64,000 nucleotides of DNA from Tenodera sinensis (Eukaryota > Arthropoda > Insecta > Mantodea > Mantidae), in the NCBI GenBank assembly GCA_030765045.1, contig CM060966.1:58579284-58643283 (forward strand), read 5' to 3'. Under the pieces are notes generated by a model. That model saw only the letters and a list, made by a program, of their open reading frames with translations, was not told the origin of the DNA and searched no databases. Shown one piece after another: positions 11,173 to 22,133 of the stretch (its first letter is position 1; the number at the start of each line of letters is the position of its first letter). The position numbers and the translations under genes are program-made.

Positions 11173-13265
11173 ATGTCTCGTGGTTTGAAACCAGATGAAA
11201 TCCTGGCTATATTTCATGATATACCAGACGATGTATCAGAAGATGGTAGTGGTGAAGAGTGAGTGTGTGTGGGGTTTAACGGCCCGACGACAACGAGGAC
11301 ATTTGGGGGTAGTGGTGAAGATGATTATCAACCTCCAGCTGAATCAGACAATCGGAAGATGAGTCATTCAGTGAAGATTATTTGAATGGTAAGTTTTATT
11401 CTGCTTTCTTTAGATATTGCATAACATGAAACTGTATTCCTAATAGGTGCATTTATGTAGTTAGTCATTTCCTTGTTTATACACAATATACACATATATT
11501 TGCTTTGCTTATTTATTTTCAGAAAATCAAATTTAAGATAGCATTTCCTGTAATTTTCGTGCTGCGAGGGAGGTAAGAAGGTATGGGCACAGCTCGATAC
11601 ATCCATCGTTTGAACATGACTTGCAGCACTGTGTACTCCATGAAATTTGAGTGCGTCACAAGCGGCAAGTGAAAATAGAATGCCTACTAGTAATACTAAA
11701 GTTTCAGGTAACGCAACCACTTCAACACAACCAATAATAAGAAAGAGGCAGAAAAAGGCAACATGAAGAGGAAAAACTTCCTGCACTTACAAAAATTCTT
11801 AGTAGAGATAAGGGTACTGAGTGGCAGATCATCGATCCAGGTCACAATCCTGGTAGAACAGAGCAACATAATGTTGTTGAAGAAAAAGGAGGCCCTACTA
11901 CTTATGCTAAGAGACATGTAAGGGACAGCAGCCATGCATCTGCTTGGAAGTTGTTCATTGATGAGTCGATTCTTCAACATATCAAAAGATCTACCGAGAT
12001 TGAAGCAAGAGAGAAGAAAAATAAAGAGAAATGAACTGTTTCCTTGGATGAGTTAGACGCTTTCATCAGCGTAATTTACTTGCAGGGTGCACTTGGGTGC
12101 GGAAGCCTTGAACTAGTTGAACTATGGTCCAAAAAGTGGGGGCCACTTATATTTTCTGATACCATGGCAAGGAAAAGATTTGTGGAGCTGATGAGATTTT
12201 TAAGATTTGATGTCAGGTCATCCCGTTCTGAAAGGCTAAAGATGGATGCGTTTGCACTAGTTTCAACTATTTGGAACAAATTTATTGAAAACTGTAAGGC
12301 TTGCTCTACATACTAGGTACATTCCTTACAGTATATGAACAACTTTATCCTACACAATGTCGCTGCCCATTTATTCAATACATGGCCAATAAGCCTGATA
12401 AATTTGGTATAAACTACTGGATGCCTAGAGATGTGAACTGAAAGTAACTCTGCAACGATATCCCATACCTGGGGAAGGATAATCAGTGGCCTCAGAACGA
12501 ATCTGTTCCAGAATATGTTGTGATGTCTCTAAAAAATCCTTTTCTAAAAAAGGGACGAAGCGTCACCACCGACAACTACTTTACTTCACTATCACTAGCT
12601 AAAACACTGAAGGAGTCGGGCATTAGTATCGTATGAACTGTGAATAGATCGAGACGAGAAGTTCCTGATCACCTTAGAAATTCCAGAGCTCCTTTTTATG
12701 ATACCATTCTCATGAAGAAAAACGATGGTATTTTGCTAACCAGCTACCAAGGAAAGTCACAGAAGAATGTAATTATAATGAGTACACTTCACAACTCATG
12801 TGCAATATCGGCAGTCTCCAAGAAGCTTCCTGAAACAGTTCAGTTTTACAAGAGTAAATATGGAGTGGATATGATTGATGAGATGGCACGATTATATTCC
12901 GTTCGTGCTGGTATCCGCAGATGGCCGATGCATATTTTTTTCTAACATATGCATTGGACCTTGCTACATCAACGCTTGGATAGTGTTTGGAGAAATAACT
13001 GGCAAGGAACTTTCACGCCACAGGTTCATCCTTCAACTCGCTGATGAGCTAAGAGAAACCTACTGGGGAACTAGACAACGTTGTATACAGACTAATCCAA
13101 CCGAAGAACATCCAACCCCTAATCGCCGACGATAGTGTCAAATAGGTCATAACTGCACACAGAACAAAGCAAGAAATTCCTATCATATTTTCAAGAAACC
13201 AGTATGTGGAAAATGCACAGCAGAAGTTGGAAAAGTTCTTACGTGTGTAAAATGCAATGCATAAG
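11173..13265 (+). pseudogene. piggyBac transposase (DDE_Tnp_1_7 type), inactive
   Basis: It begins with MSRGLKPDEILAIF at 11173 and an acidic N-terminus. A possible 134-bp intron lies at 11389-11522 (GTAAGT ... TTTTCAG). The catalytic region follows at about 11990-12316 and 12640-12945, with LDELDAFISVIYLQGALG, then VYEQLYP..CRCPFIQYM, TTDNYFTSLSLAK and YGVDMIDEMARLYSVR. Two of the three DDD aspartates are present (TTDNYF, GVDMID). The first (normally VDEQ) reads VYEQ. Stops occur at 12439-12447, 12634 and 12943. A C-terminal Cys-rich finger (CGKCTAE..TCVKC) is visible at 13150-13262. Confidence 0.88.
11259..11307 (-). mobile_element. 49-bp truncated LINE 3' tail inside piggyBac-1
   Basis: A 49-bp insert is flanked by 14-bp direct repeats GGTAGTGGTGAAGA (11245-11258 and 11308-11321). 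On the minus strand it reads CCC..ATGTCCTCGTTGT..GGGCCGTTAAACC and then a CACACA/ACTCAC tail. This parallels the 3' terminus of the LINE at 51043-57069 (GGGCGC..ATGACCT..GAGCGCCCTTAAGCC). It interrupts the transposase N-terminus with a stop. Confidence 0.75.
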
Positions 13266-13823
13266 TGGATGCTCATAACAATGGAAGGAACTTCCTGTGT
13301 AAGTGCTAACATAGTTGTCATACTGTAATAGGTTTACTAAAATAAAGATGTGTTGCAATATTACTGTTCTATTATACACAAAGTTGTGTTATCACATTCA
13401 TAATCCTAAATATCCTTAGTTGCACTATTACACTATATTTCGCCTTTCTGAGAATTTGAGCTTTTTTTTTTTATTTGAATAAACATACTGTTGAAAAATA
13501 GAGATAAATAAAGGACATATGTTCATCGTACGGGCTGTTTTTATATATACTACCAAATTAAATATTTTTTTTCTCCTAACTCTCCATTAGAGAAAACATT
13601 TAGTATAGAAATTTGAATGTATGCCCTAGAAAGGCAATTTTCCAATAATTTATACATACACAGCGACAACATATTGGGCCTAGTTACCTAATAATAACAA
13701 TATCACACTGGTAAGAAATAAGTTGTAAACTGTACATGGAAAAGGCAAAGAAAAAGCGAACGGTCAAAAATGACCGCTACCATAGTTAATGGTAGCTAGC
13801 GAGCGCCGGGGTTCTAGTGTTAA

Positions 13824-15636
13824 TCTTTGGAGGTCAGTGATTGATTATGACCTACTTGATTTCGTCATCAAGGAGGGAACCTCAGAGTGCACCACGAAGT
13901 TCCTGGACGAGGAAACATGCCAGGAGGAACCAGACCAGACAGGGATGCATCTGGATGAGCAGTTTTTTGTGGAGAACATGAATATCCTTGAAAACAGATT
14001 GGTAGACCTAAGCATAGGTAAGAAGAAAACAGGTTGAACAAGCAAGGAAAATACCAATGTTTGCAGCCATTGGATCTGCACAGAAGATGAGGAATACGCC
14101 ACCTCGAACCAACCTGAAGTACTACCAACAGATGTAGAGGAACTGATGTCACGGCTAATTGGCGAGAAGGTCCGGGGATGCACATGGCATCTCTGAAGAG
14201 GAAAGGAACCAGCTTAGAAGGATATTAATTATAAACAATTTAATAAAAAGCCAGGTACATGTAATAAATACATACATACTTTTAATGTTAAAGATATCAC
14301 CCCCTATTCGCATAAATCCAGGCCCATCCCCAGCTCTATCAGGGAGGGAGCCGACCAAGTAATACAGGAAATGTTGACGGGCAAAATCATAGAACCATCG
14401 GACTCCTGTTACGTGAATCCAGTGGTTTGGGTCCACAAAAAAGAAGGCAAATTAAGGATGACCATCAACACAAGGAAAATAAATGCACATACCTTGCCAG
14501 ATCATTACAGGCCTGAGGGGGTAGACCAACTGATATCTAAATTAAAGGGAGGTCAACATTTTACCAGCCTTGACCTGACAGCATCATTCTGGCAAATTCC
14601 TCTTCACCCAAACGTCAGGAAATATACCTGTTTGCTGTACAAAGGGAAAGTATATCAATTTCTAAAGTGCGCCTTTGGATTATCGACCAGTAGCAGTGAA
14701 CTACTGAGGGCTCTTGACAAAGTTTTTGGGGATACTATTGAAGCTTTTGTGACATAATATGTAGACGACTTTCTAGTATACAGCAAGGATCCCAAGTCAC
14801 ACTTGTGTCACATAGATTATGTGTTATCCAAGTTTCAGGAAAGCAACATGACTCTGAACTTGGAGAAGTGTGAATTCTTCGTAAAAGAGGCAGAATTTCT
14901 TGGCCACATCATTACGCCTGATGGTATACAACCTAATCCGGAGAGAGTCAAGGCCATAGAGTGTATACCACCTCCACGAAACTTGAAACAGCTAAGAAGG
15001 TTTCTGGGCATTCTACAGTACCAGTCAAAGTTTGTAATTAACTATGCTAAAGAATTAGTACCTGTTAGGGAATTATTAAAAAAGGACACTAAGTGGGAAT
15101 GGAACGCCAATCATCAGGTAGCCTTTGAGAAAATCAAAGAACTCTTTAAACACAGTATTCTCCTGGAATGAACAGATCCAAATTCACCTTTTCTAATTTA
15201 TACCGACACTAGTGCACACTCGTATGGGGCAATATTGGCGAAAGAAGATGCAGATGGCAACGAGCATGTGATTGCCACAGCTTCTAGATTTCTAACCAAC
15301 ATAAAAGCCAATGCATGCATAACAGAATTAGAAATAGGTGCAAGCCATTTTGTGTTACAAAAGTTCAGGCAATATATCTACCACTATAAAATAATCATTT
15401 TTACCGACCATGTAAGCCTGTCCTTCATCCAGAAATGCAAATTAACCAACTCTAAACTCTTGAGGTACATACATGAAATAACATTGCATGACATAGAGGT
15501 CAGACATATCCCAGGCAAGGAAAACATTTTTAGTGACTTATTGTCCAGGCTAAAATCGCAAAGTCACATACGCGAAACAATATCTAACCCACACCATGAA
15601 ATCAAAATTATGCAAATAAAGCAAGGAAAGCAATGA
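13824..15636 (+). pseudogene. Gypsy-1 protease 3' end, reverse transcriptase and RNase H
   Basis: 13824-14036 completes the protease/linker. RT runs from about 14225: CNKYIHTFNVKD, IIEPSDSCYVNPVVWVHKK (14386 on), TSLDLTASFWQIPLH (motif A), and YVDDFLVYSK (about 14758-14787). An in-frame TAA at 14755-14757 directly precedes YVDD. FLGHIITPDGIQPNP and LRRFLGILQYQSKF follow, then RNase H (15181-15560) with IYTDTSAHSYGAIL, ITELEIGASHFVL, FTDHVSL and the end marker RHIPGKENIFSDLLSR. Stops also occur at 15169 and 15634, and there is a frameshift near 14150-14350. Confidence 0.88.
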
Positions 15637-15658
15637 AATTTTACAAGACTTCAAAAAC

Positions 15659-16485
15659 ATGGTGAAGCTACAGCAAGAAGACCCTGAATTGAAGAGGCTA
15701 TTCGACAAGGCACCAGAAATAGTACCAAAATTGGAAGCCAAGATAGGAAAATTTAGCAACATCACGTTTAAGTTACATGGATGCAACGTAAGGAAGTGGA
15801 AAATGATGGTACCAAATTCCTTACAGAACAGAGTTGTTTTGGCATTTCATCACTTGGTGCTCCACTCAGCCAGTGAAAAAACGATGCTTGCTATCGAGGA
15901 GGTACTGTATATCAAACATCTAGGCAAGAAGGTCAGGAAGTTAATTTCCTCATGCGACCTATGTCAGAAAGCCAAACCTATCAATGTAAAGTATGATGTC
16001 GTTCCACAATCCATCTTAAGAGATGAGAAGAATGCATTCGTATGCATCGATGAACATGATAAGCTACCAAGGGGGAAAGACGGAAACAGATATATCTTCG
16101 TCATGTTTGACGTTTTTACAAAGTTTACTAAGATTTACTCGGTCAGGAACATTAAAAGTAGGACTTGCCTGAACAAGATCATTAAGGATTATATTCCAAA
16201 ATATGGGAATATAAAAGTGATTCTTTCTGATAATGCAACAATGCATGGAAGTAAACTGTTCCAGAACACCTTACGAACATTGGGAATAAAGTTGTATTAT
16301 TCTTCGGCATATTACCCTCAAGCAAATCCCACAGAAAGGACGATGAGGGATATCTCAATATATTTCCACATACTTTGCCACAGAGACCACTCTTCCTGGA
16401 CCGAAAAATGCAGCTACATAGAGGAGGTGATCAACAATTCAGTGAACCTCCCGGCTAAGTTTGCCCCAATCGAGTTACGAAACGT
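15659..16485 (+). pseudogene. Gypsy-1 integrase, truncated
   Basis: The HHCC zinc-binding domain is visible as FHHLVLHSASEKT ... SSCDLCQKAK. The catalytic core has FVCIDEHDKLPRG (first Asp), VILSDNATMHGSKLFQ (second Asp) and YYPQANPTER (Glu). The frame continues through HRDHSSWTEK and then loses similarity at about 16480, where LINE sequence begins. The C-terminal integrase domain and 3' LTR are missing. Confidence 0.85.
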
Positions 16486-16499
16486 TTGTTTCTTCCTCA

Positions 16500-16697
16500 T
16501 ATGCAGCCCCTCCTTCCACATACACTTCATGACTTCAGTCCTAACCATTCTTGTCCTCAGCAGCTGCATCATGTGGTGGATATAATATTTGATGCTTTTG
16601 AAGAAAATTCTACCTGTTATGGTTTATTCCTGGATACTGAAAAAGCATTTGTCAAAATGTGGCAAGCAGGATTATTAACAAAATTAAAAATGTAGTG
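16500..16697 (+). pseudogene. Jockey-type LINE RT fragment
   Basis: A short plus-strand block, SPNHSCPQQLHHVVD..FDAF, followed by YGLFLDTEKAFVKMWQAGL, matches RT motifs around motif A of Jockey-type LINEs (usual form FLDVEKAFDKVW). The catalytic second Asp of motif A is replaced by V. It is truncated on both sides and abuts gypsy-1. Confidence 0.7.
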
Positions 16698-17147
16698 AAC
16701 GACACTGTATATCTAATAATCAGTGGCATGCATTTCACCCCAGCACTGCTGGGGTAAATGGTTTATTCACAAGTTCGAAATTAGAATAATAATTTTGTCA
16801 TATCTCAACCAAATAGGCTCATCGCATATGAACATTGCAGTACTTAAGATTCAAACTCCCACCCTGCTACTAGCCAGCTGTTGCTCTTGGCGAATGGACT
16901 TGTTCCAAACGTATACTCCCATCAATATCAGCTTGCCTATGAGTGCTGAATTGATGCATGCATGTCCTGTGTAGTGCCTTAGCTAGCTTTTGATGTCACA
17001 GAGCAGAGTGCAGCCAGTCGGCTACAAGGGGGGGATTTAAGCGGTCGGCTACAAGGAAACTTCAACATATCAATATGGACAGCTTGAAAGAGAGAGAGTA
17101 ATACAAGCAAAGTGTTGCAACCCTACAATAATAGCATCTTTTTATAG
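16698..17147. other. Non-coding spacer before hAT-1
   Basis: No recognisable gene. A GTCGGCTACAAGG motif occurs twice (17011-17028 and 17044-17056), suggesting a small local duplication. Confidence 0.4.
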
Positions 17148-17441
17148 GTCATAATTTGGGCCCAGATTTTTAGGTCCTATAAACCTTCATTTTAGGTTTT
17201 TCACATACCTAAAATAGGTCTTTTTAGGTTTTAGCTTTACGAATCAATAATTTTCTGGTTTGCTTACTTTATTGAGATATAAATCATGCAGCATACAGAT
17301 AATCCATTTTACTATGTCTTTTGTTGCTTACTTTTGGGCATTGCAATATATAACAGCATAAATATCTACCCAAGTTTTCTGGTGTGAATGACTTCCTATT
17401 AATTAAGTAAATTGAAGCTATTAACAGTGAAGCAACAAGAT

Positions 17442-17607
17442 TCTAAACTAAGAACAAATTAGAAACTAAAAACTTCACTTATCTTAGTAATGTTGTAAGT
17501 TATTTTTTCAACCACTGACTGAAACTCGAGTCAGTGGTTGAAAAAATAACTTACAACATTACTAAGATAAGTGAAGTTTTTAATTTCTAATTTGTTCTTA
17601 CTTTAGA
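17442..17607. repeat. Long perfect-type hairpin, 79-nt arms, 8-nt loop
   Basis: The arms 17442-17520 and 17529-17607 are reverse complements with only about two mismatches by eye, separated by GAAACTCG. Read on the minus strand, the right arm is the end of the hAT-1 transposase coding sequence (KTSLILVML, FSTTD). The left arm is an inverted duplicate of that coding sequence. Confidence 0.95.
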
Positions 17608-18860
17608 CTTCCTATTATCATGTAACACATTCTTGTATGAAGAAAAAGCTCTTTTAATGGAACATGATGTCATAGGAGCGTAGGTCATTGATGCTAATGC
17701 TGCAGGTTCAAGGGATATTTCTCCAGTATACTTTTCACACTGCAATATTGAAGAGATGACTTGCCATCATTAAACCCAGGATTACGTTGAACAATTCTCT
17801 GCAGTTTTGAAGAACATGCAACTCCCCTGCTCCAGGTATTTCTTTTCTGGAAATTGTCGAAAATATCCATAGCACGTGGCAGCGTTGCTCTTTCTAATAC
17901 AATGATAGCTTCTGGAAAACAATAAAAATGCGCCTTAATATACTCAAGGGAAGTGACAATGGTAGGAGCCTTGATCGATTTCTTGACCTTGGCGATGCAG
18001 GAAGCGTCTGTCTCATCAAAGTCATTTACTGTACGGTTAAAGTCATTTAGGTCCTCTGCATAGTAAAAGGCAGCAGGCAGCCAAGTTCCCCAGCAGGAAA
18101 GTATCGGCTCATGTGGAAGAGGAGTTGCCAATAGCTTTGCTTTGAATAACTGTATAAGTGTTAGGGCTTTCAAGAAATCCTTCTTCGCCGAAGATATCAC
18201 GCTGTTCACGTCATCAAAATGGCTTCTAGCCTTCTTAGCAAGGCAGTGTAGGCCAAGATCCAAGCATGTAACATGCAGCATGCTTGGATGGAAGGACTGG
18301 AGAACTTTCCCTGCCTTCAACATGTAGTAGGCAGCACTGTCTGTCACTAACAACAGGAACTTACTATCCCAATTCTCTTCTGGCCAATATATGCATAAAG
18401 TGTCCCTCACTGCACAGGCTGTTGTGCTGTTATTAGATTTTCTATTTCTTTACAAAGAATTACATGAGGGTTACCTGGTTCTTTTGGGTCCAGCTTCCCT
18501 ACTACCACATTCACAATGAAGCAACCACAACTATCAGTGGTCTCATCAACAGAACATCAGATGTTCTGGTAAATAGGAGCTAAATAATTCTTCCTTACAG
18601 TGGATTCATTAGGTGTAATGCGGCCACTGATCTCTTCTAAAAATGTATTCATGGTCGGGTCCGTTAGCATGTTCCATGAGACGTTTGCAGATACCAACAC
18701 CTGGCAGAGGAAAAGTTAAAGTTATCTTCAGGTTTGCCAACTGTGGAAGAAATAAACGCCTGCCTATGATGCTGCTGGACTTATTTCTCCTAGCAACACT
18801 AGCAATATGCAAAGCTACAGATTTGTGCTGCTCAGTATGAGATTTCTTCTCACATTTAAC
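17600..18860 (-). pseudogene. hAT-1 transposase body (CGG-binding-protein-like hAT)
   Basis: From the acceptor at 18860 the minus strand encodes the finger remainder. Then, after a frameshift near 18700, come PWNMLTDPTMNTFLEEISG, NESTVRKNYLAPIYQ and SVDETTDSCGCFIVNV (first catalytic Asp region). A long open frame, 18410-17694, follows with LLLVTDSAAYYMLKAGK, MLHVTCLDLGLHCLAKK and CWGTWLPAAFYYAEDL. The dimerisation segment (TSCSIKRAFSSYKNVL) is at 17600-17690. This pattern matches hAT transposases related to CGGBP-type proteins. A stop at about 18560 and frameshifts show it is dead. Confidence 0.82.
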
Positions 18861-19565
18861 CTGAATTTAAAAACACAGGTCATAAATGCACTTATGCAAG
18901 CATGCTACAGTAGTCGTAACAAGCGCGGCTCGTCAATATGTGCTACAGTGCTACAGCACAATGATTATTTTGCAGAAAATAGTTTCTTCTTTGTGTTAAA
19001 CATATACTCAATTATTATTGCACATTTTCTTTCACTTTCACTATTTTATATGCCGCGCGCTAGTGTTCTTTGCTCATTGTGTGCGAAGATGATGCACGCC
19101 TCACATACACGAGATAGGTGATGCGTTGGGTGCTACAAAATTCTTCAGTCCTTTGCAGGGAATGTAGACCAATCCACGCATGCGAAATATAGGTGTACGA
19201 TTTTGAAATCTGTTCTCCTATTGGTTGAATTTACCTAGCGTTGTGCTCTCATAAAGTGGAGCACATTAATTCATGCTGCTTCTGTACAAAGTCACTAGAT
19301 AGCAGGATTGCAATGTCATCTAACGACTTTGCTTGCTGTTATACAACTTCTGCCATCTATGTGGTGTTGAGACAACTATTTGTTGCCGGTGATAGACCTT
19401 GCACGCAACAGAGAGAATAAAACTCTCGGAAGTTGGACATGTGGAGCAATTACTGTTGGCACTACTTATTTTTGGCACCAACAAATAACCGCGAAATACT
19501 CCATAAACTCAGGTTATGAACGTCAGTTTCGTGTGCTGAGCAATATCTGTGTTGTGTACGCTAAA

Positions 19566-21647
19566 ATGAATTCTGTGGACAGCCTAATAAATTATCCTTT
19601 CTCTAGGAGGACTCTAGAAGAAAAAGTTCAAGTGAAGCAGTTAGGAAGGCAAACACCAAATTTAAACATCACGCAACCTGCAAAAGGAGGGAGAAATAAT
19701 TCTTACACCAGGCGATTTAACCTCAAAATTTATGAGCATGCATGGATATATGGATGTCAGGAAAGAAATGCTCTTTTCTGTTTTCCATGTTTGCTTTTTG
19801 GTAACAGTGATTCATGGAGTACGACGGGAGTGACAGACCTAGGACATATTAATGTTCTTATTAACAAACACAAACAAAATGTAAAACATTTAAACAATGT
19901 ACTAGATTTAAGTGCTTTAGGTAGTACAAATATTGTGACTCAGTTAAGCCGTGCTTATCAAGAGGCGAAGCTGAAGCATAATCTACAAGTAGAGAAAAAC
20001 AGGTATGTGTTGTCCCGCATAATTGACTGTATAAAGTTTTGTGGTGCATTTGAGCTTGCTTTGAGAGGACATGATGAGACTGGATCTTCTGAAAATCCTG
20101 GCGTGTTTTTAGGACTTATAGATTTAGTAAGTAACATTGATAGTGCTGTGAAGGAACACATGGACTCAAACCATATATTCAAAGGGACCTCTAAAACCAT
20201 CCAAAACGAACTCTTAGATTGTATATTAGAAGTCTGTCGTGAGGTGATTCTGGAGGAAATGCAAGAAGTTGATTTTGTGGCTGTTATGGCAGATGAAACC
20301 ACAGATGTTTCGCATCAGAACCAGCTTGTATTAGTATTTAGATATGAGAAAACGGGTGTTCCATATGAGAGATTTTGGGGTTTTTTGCAATCAGAGGGAC
20401 AAAACGCAGAAGCAATTACTGAAAGCATATTAAAAGTGCTTAATGAACTATTCAGAGATAAACATCATAAACTTATTGCCCAAACTTACGATGGAGCTTC
20501 AGTAATGAGTGGTGCAGTTGGTGGAGTACAACCCAAAGTACAATCTCAGTTTCCAAATGCGCAGTATATTCACTGCTATGCGCATCAACTGAACTTAGTG
20601 ATGGAACATGCAGCTTTGCAGAATAAGTCTGCCAGAATATTTTTTCTTAATCTCTCTGCTTTTCCTGTCTTTTTCTCAAGATCCCCACAGCGCTTGGCAG
20701 CTCTGGATTCTGCGGTGGCTAGAAGAGTTCCTGGTGGTTCTGCAACTAGGTGGAATTTTAGATCCAGAACTGTTAATGTCATTTATGAAAATCAGGAAGA
20801 ATTGCTGCAGTGCTTTTCGGAGTTGGAAAATTCTGCCCATGATAAGACTTGTCTGGAAGCAAATGGGCTTCGGCGTTATTTAGAAGACAGCAAATTCCTT
20901 TCATGGTTGAAATTCTTTCACCGAGTAATGCCTCATGTTGATGTACTTTATAATCAACTGCAATCAAGATCAACTGCGGCTGTTAAAGTACAAAATGCTG
21001 TGTCTTCATTCATTCAGTGCATCTGTGGGATTCGAGAGGCAGCCGATGATATATTTGTGATTCCACCTGAATCAATGAGCAAACGCCAGAAGGTAGAATG
21101 TCTAAAAATAGAAGCCAAAGAACTGTGTGACCGCATTATTGAGGAAGCTAGACGTCGTTTTCAGTCGCTTAGTCATCTCGATGCAGCAAAGCTGTTAAAC
21201 TCTAAATTCTTTGGCAGCTTTTTAAGTCAGTTTCCTGAGGATGAACTTCAAACTGCTGTGACTATGTATACAACACTGAACAAGAAAATGCTAAAGACAC
21301 AACTTAGCGTTCTGTATGCAAGACCTGACTTTAGAAACATTGACGGAGCTGTGCAACTATTGCAATACATAATTTCTAACAGTCTGCAAGATTCGTTTTC
21401 TGAAGTTACAACTTTACTAAAAATTTTGATCACAACGCCAATGACCACTTCTGAGCCAGAAAGATGCTTTTCATGCTTAAAACGCGTAAAAACGTTCTTA
21501 AGAAACACTATGTCACAGGATCGTCTTACTGCTCTGGCAATGCTGTCCATGGAGAAAAGCATCGCTTCTAACATGGAGGGGTTTAATACCAGGGTGATCG
21601 ATAAGTTCTGCAGCCGGAAGGAGCACCGTATGAACTTTATATTGTAA
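19566..21647 (+). CDS. hAT-2 transposase, essentially full length
   Basis: A single open frame of 693 codons from the ATG at 19566. I chose this start because MNSVDSL..PFSRRTLEEK is the usual beginning of this family. The frame is open 62 codons further upstream, but without family similarity. The N-terminus has a TTF-type zinc finger (YGCQERNALFCFPCLLFG). A DUF4371-like region follows with VMADETTDVSHQNQLVLV (first Asp) and QTYDGASVMSGAVGGVQ, then HCYAHQLNLV. The C-terminal hAT dimerisation domain ends with TTPMTTSEPERCFSCLKRVK. The enzyme would excise and insert the element through TIR binding in the nucleus. The last codons (L, stop) come from the inserted LTR; in uninterrupted sequence the frame would end three codons after the insertion point. 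It may therefore still be functional. Confidence 0.9.
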   Translation: MNSVDSLINYPFSRRTLEEKVQVKQLGRQTPNLNITQPAKGGRNNSYTRRFNLKIYEHAWIYGCQERNALFCFPCLLFGNSDSWSTTGVTDLGHINVLINKHKQNVKHLNNVLDLSALGSTNIVTQLSRAYQEAKLKHNLQVEKNRYVLSRIIDCIKFCGAFELALRGHDETGSSENPGVFLGLIDLVSNIDSAVKEHMDSNHIFKGTSKTIQNELLDCILEVCREVILEEMQEVDFVAVMADETTDVSHQNQLVLVFRYEKTGVPYERFWGFLQSEGQNAEAITESILKVLNELFRDKHHKLIAQTYDGASVMSGAVGGVQPKVQSQFPNAQYIHCYAHQLNLVMEHAALQNKSARIFFLNLSAFPVFFSRSPQRLAALDSAVARRVPGGSATRWNFRSRTVNVIYENQEELLQCFSELENSAHDKTCLEANGLRRYLEDSKFLSWLKFFHRVMPHVDVLYNQLQSRSTAAVKVQNAVSSFIQCICGIREAADDIFVIPPESMSKRQKVECLKIEAKELCDRIIEEARRRFQSLSHLDAAKLLNSKFFGSFLSQFPEDELQTAVTMYTTLNKKMLKTQLSVLYARPDFRNIDGAVQLLQYIISNSLQDSFSEVTTLLKILITTPMTTSEPERCFSCLKRVKTFLRNTMSQDRLTALAMLSMEKSIASNMEGFNTRVIDKFCSRKEHRMNFIL

Positions 21648-22133
21648 CTTTTTGGTGTGGTTTGTGAAGTAGAGTAGACAGATGTAGTCGAGATAAACAC
21701 TTTTCTTCCGTAAACAGTAACTTGTACACTCGTTGCAACAGCAAGAAAGTCTTTTCCGATTCTCCAACAGCACGACTCCGAATTCGTAACACAAAGAACT
21801 GTCGCTTCTCCGTCGGCACGACTACTCAACCTTCACATCCGTCTGTCCTCTCCGTCGGCACGACTACTCAACCTTCACATACGTCTGACTTACTCTTCTC
21901 ACACTTTACCGCTATTTATATCTCCCAGGCACTATTCTGGAAAGTTCAGTTATTCGGTGGAATACAAAGAGGAAGATTCCAGAAGCTTCTATCCTTTTCT
22001 CTCTTTCGGCAAGCGCCCCAACAATGCGGCCATTCTCTGTCTCTTTCCTTCGGCTCCTTTGCGGTAGTGCCGACAATAATGCGATGGGTGACACTGCGGT
22101 TGTCGGCAATTAGATGCGGCGGGCGCGGTGACA
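21643..22133 (-). repeat. LTR-A 3' LTR
   Basis: 491 bp, TGTCACC at its minus-strand start. A TATA-like box (GATATAAATAG, minus strand) lies at about 21911-21921. The plus-strand edge supplies the TAA that ends the hAT-2 ORF. Confidence 0.93.

Larger units (their letters stand above)
10838..13819 (+). mobile_element. piggyBac-1, inserted in gypsy-1 protease
   Basis: A 2982-bp element flanked by TTAA (10834-10837 and 13820-13823), the piggyBac target. Terminal inverted repeat CACTAGAACCCCGG at both ends. A subterminal inverted repeat, TAGCGGTCATTTTGACCG, directly abuts the left terminal repeat. On the right its partner (13761-13780) is set back by about 25 bp (13781-13805). This asymmetric spacing is a known property of piggyBac ends. 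It carries a disrupted transposase gene. Confidence 0.93.
7556..16500 (+). mobile_element. Gypsy-1: decayed Ty3/gypsy-type LTR retrotransposon
   Basis: The order is a putative 5' LTR (7556-8035), a primer-binding-like site, Gag with a long coiled coil, aspartic protease, RT-RNase H and integrase, the gypsy order. Residue patterns in RT and integrase recall the Osvaldo/Ulysses group, but that placement is from memory. Protease is split by piggyBac-1. The copy is broken by several frameshifts and by a stop just before the YVDD box. It is cut off after the integrase core, where a Jockey-type LINE fragment begins, so no 3' LTR is found and the element is not mobile by itself. Confidence 0.8.

Noticed and set aside
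16500..16697. Envelope-like ORF after gypsy-1 integrase
   Set aside because: The frame encodes Jockey-type RT motif A, not an envelope protein.
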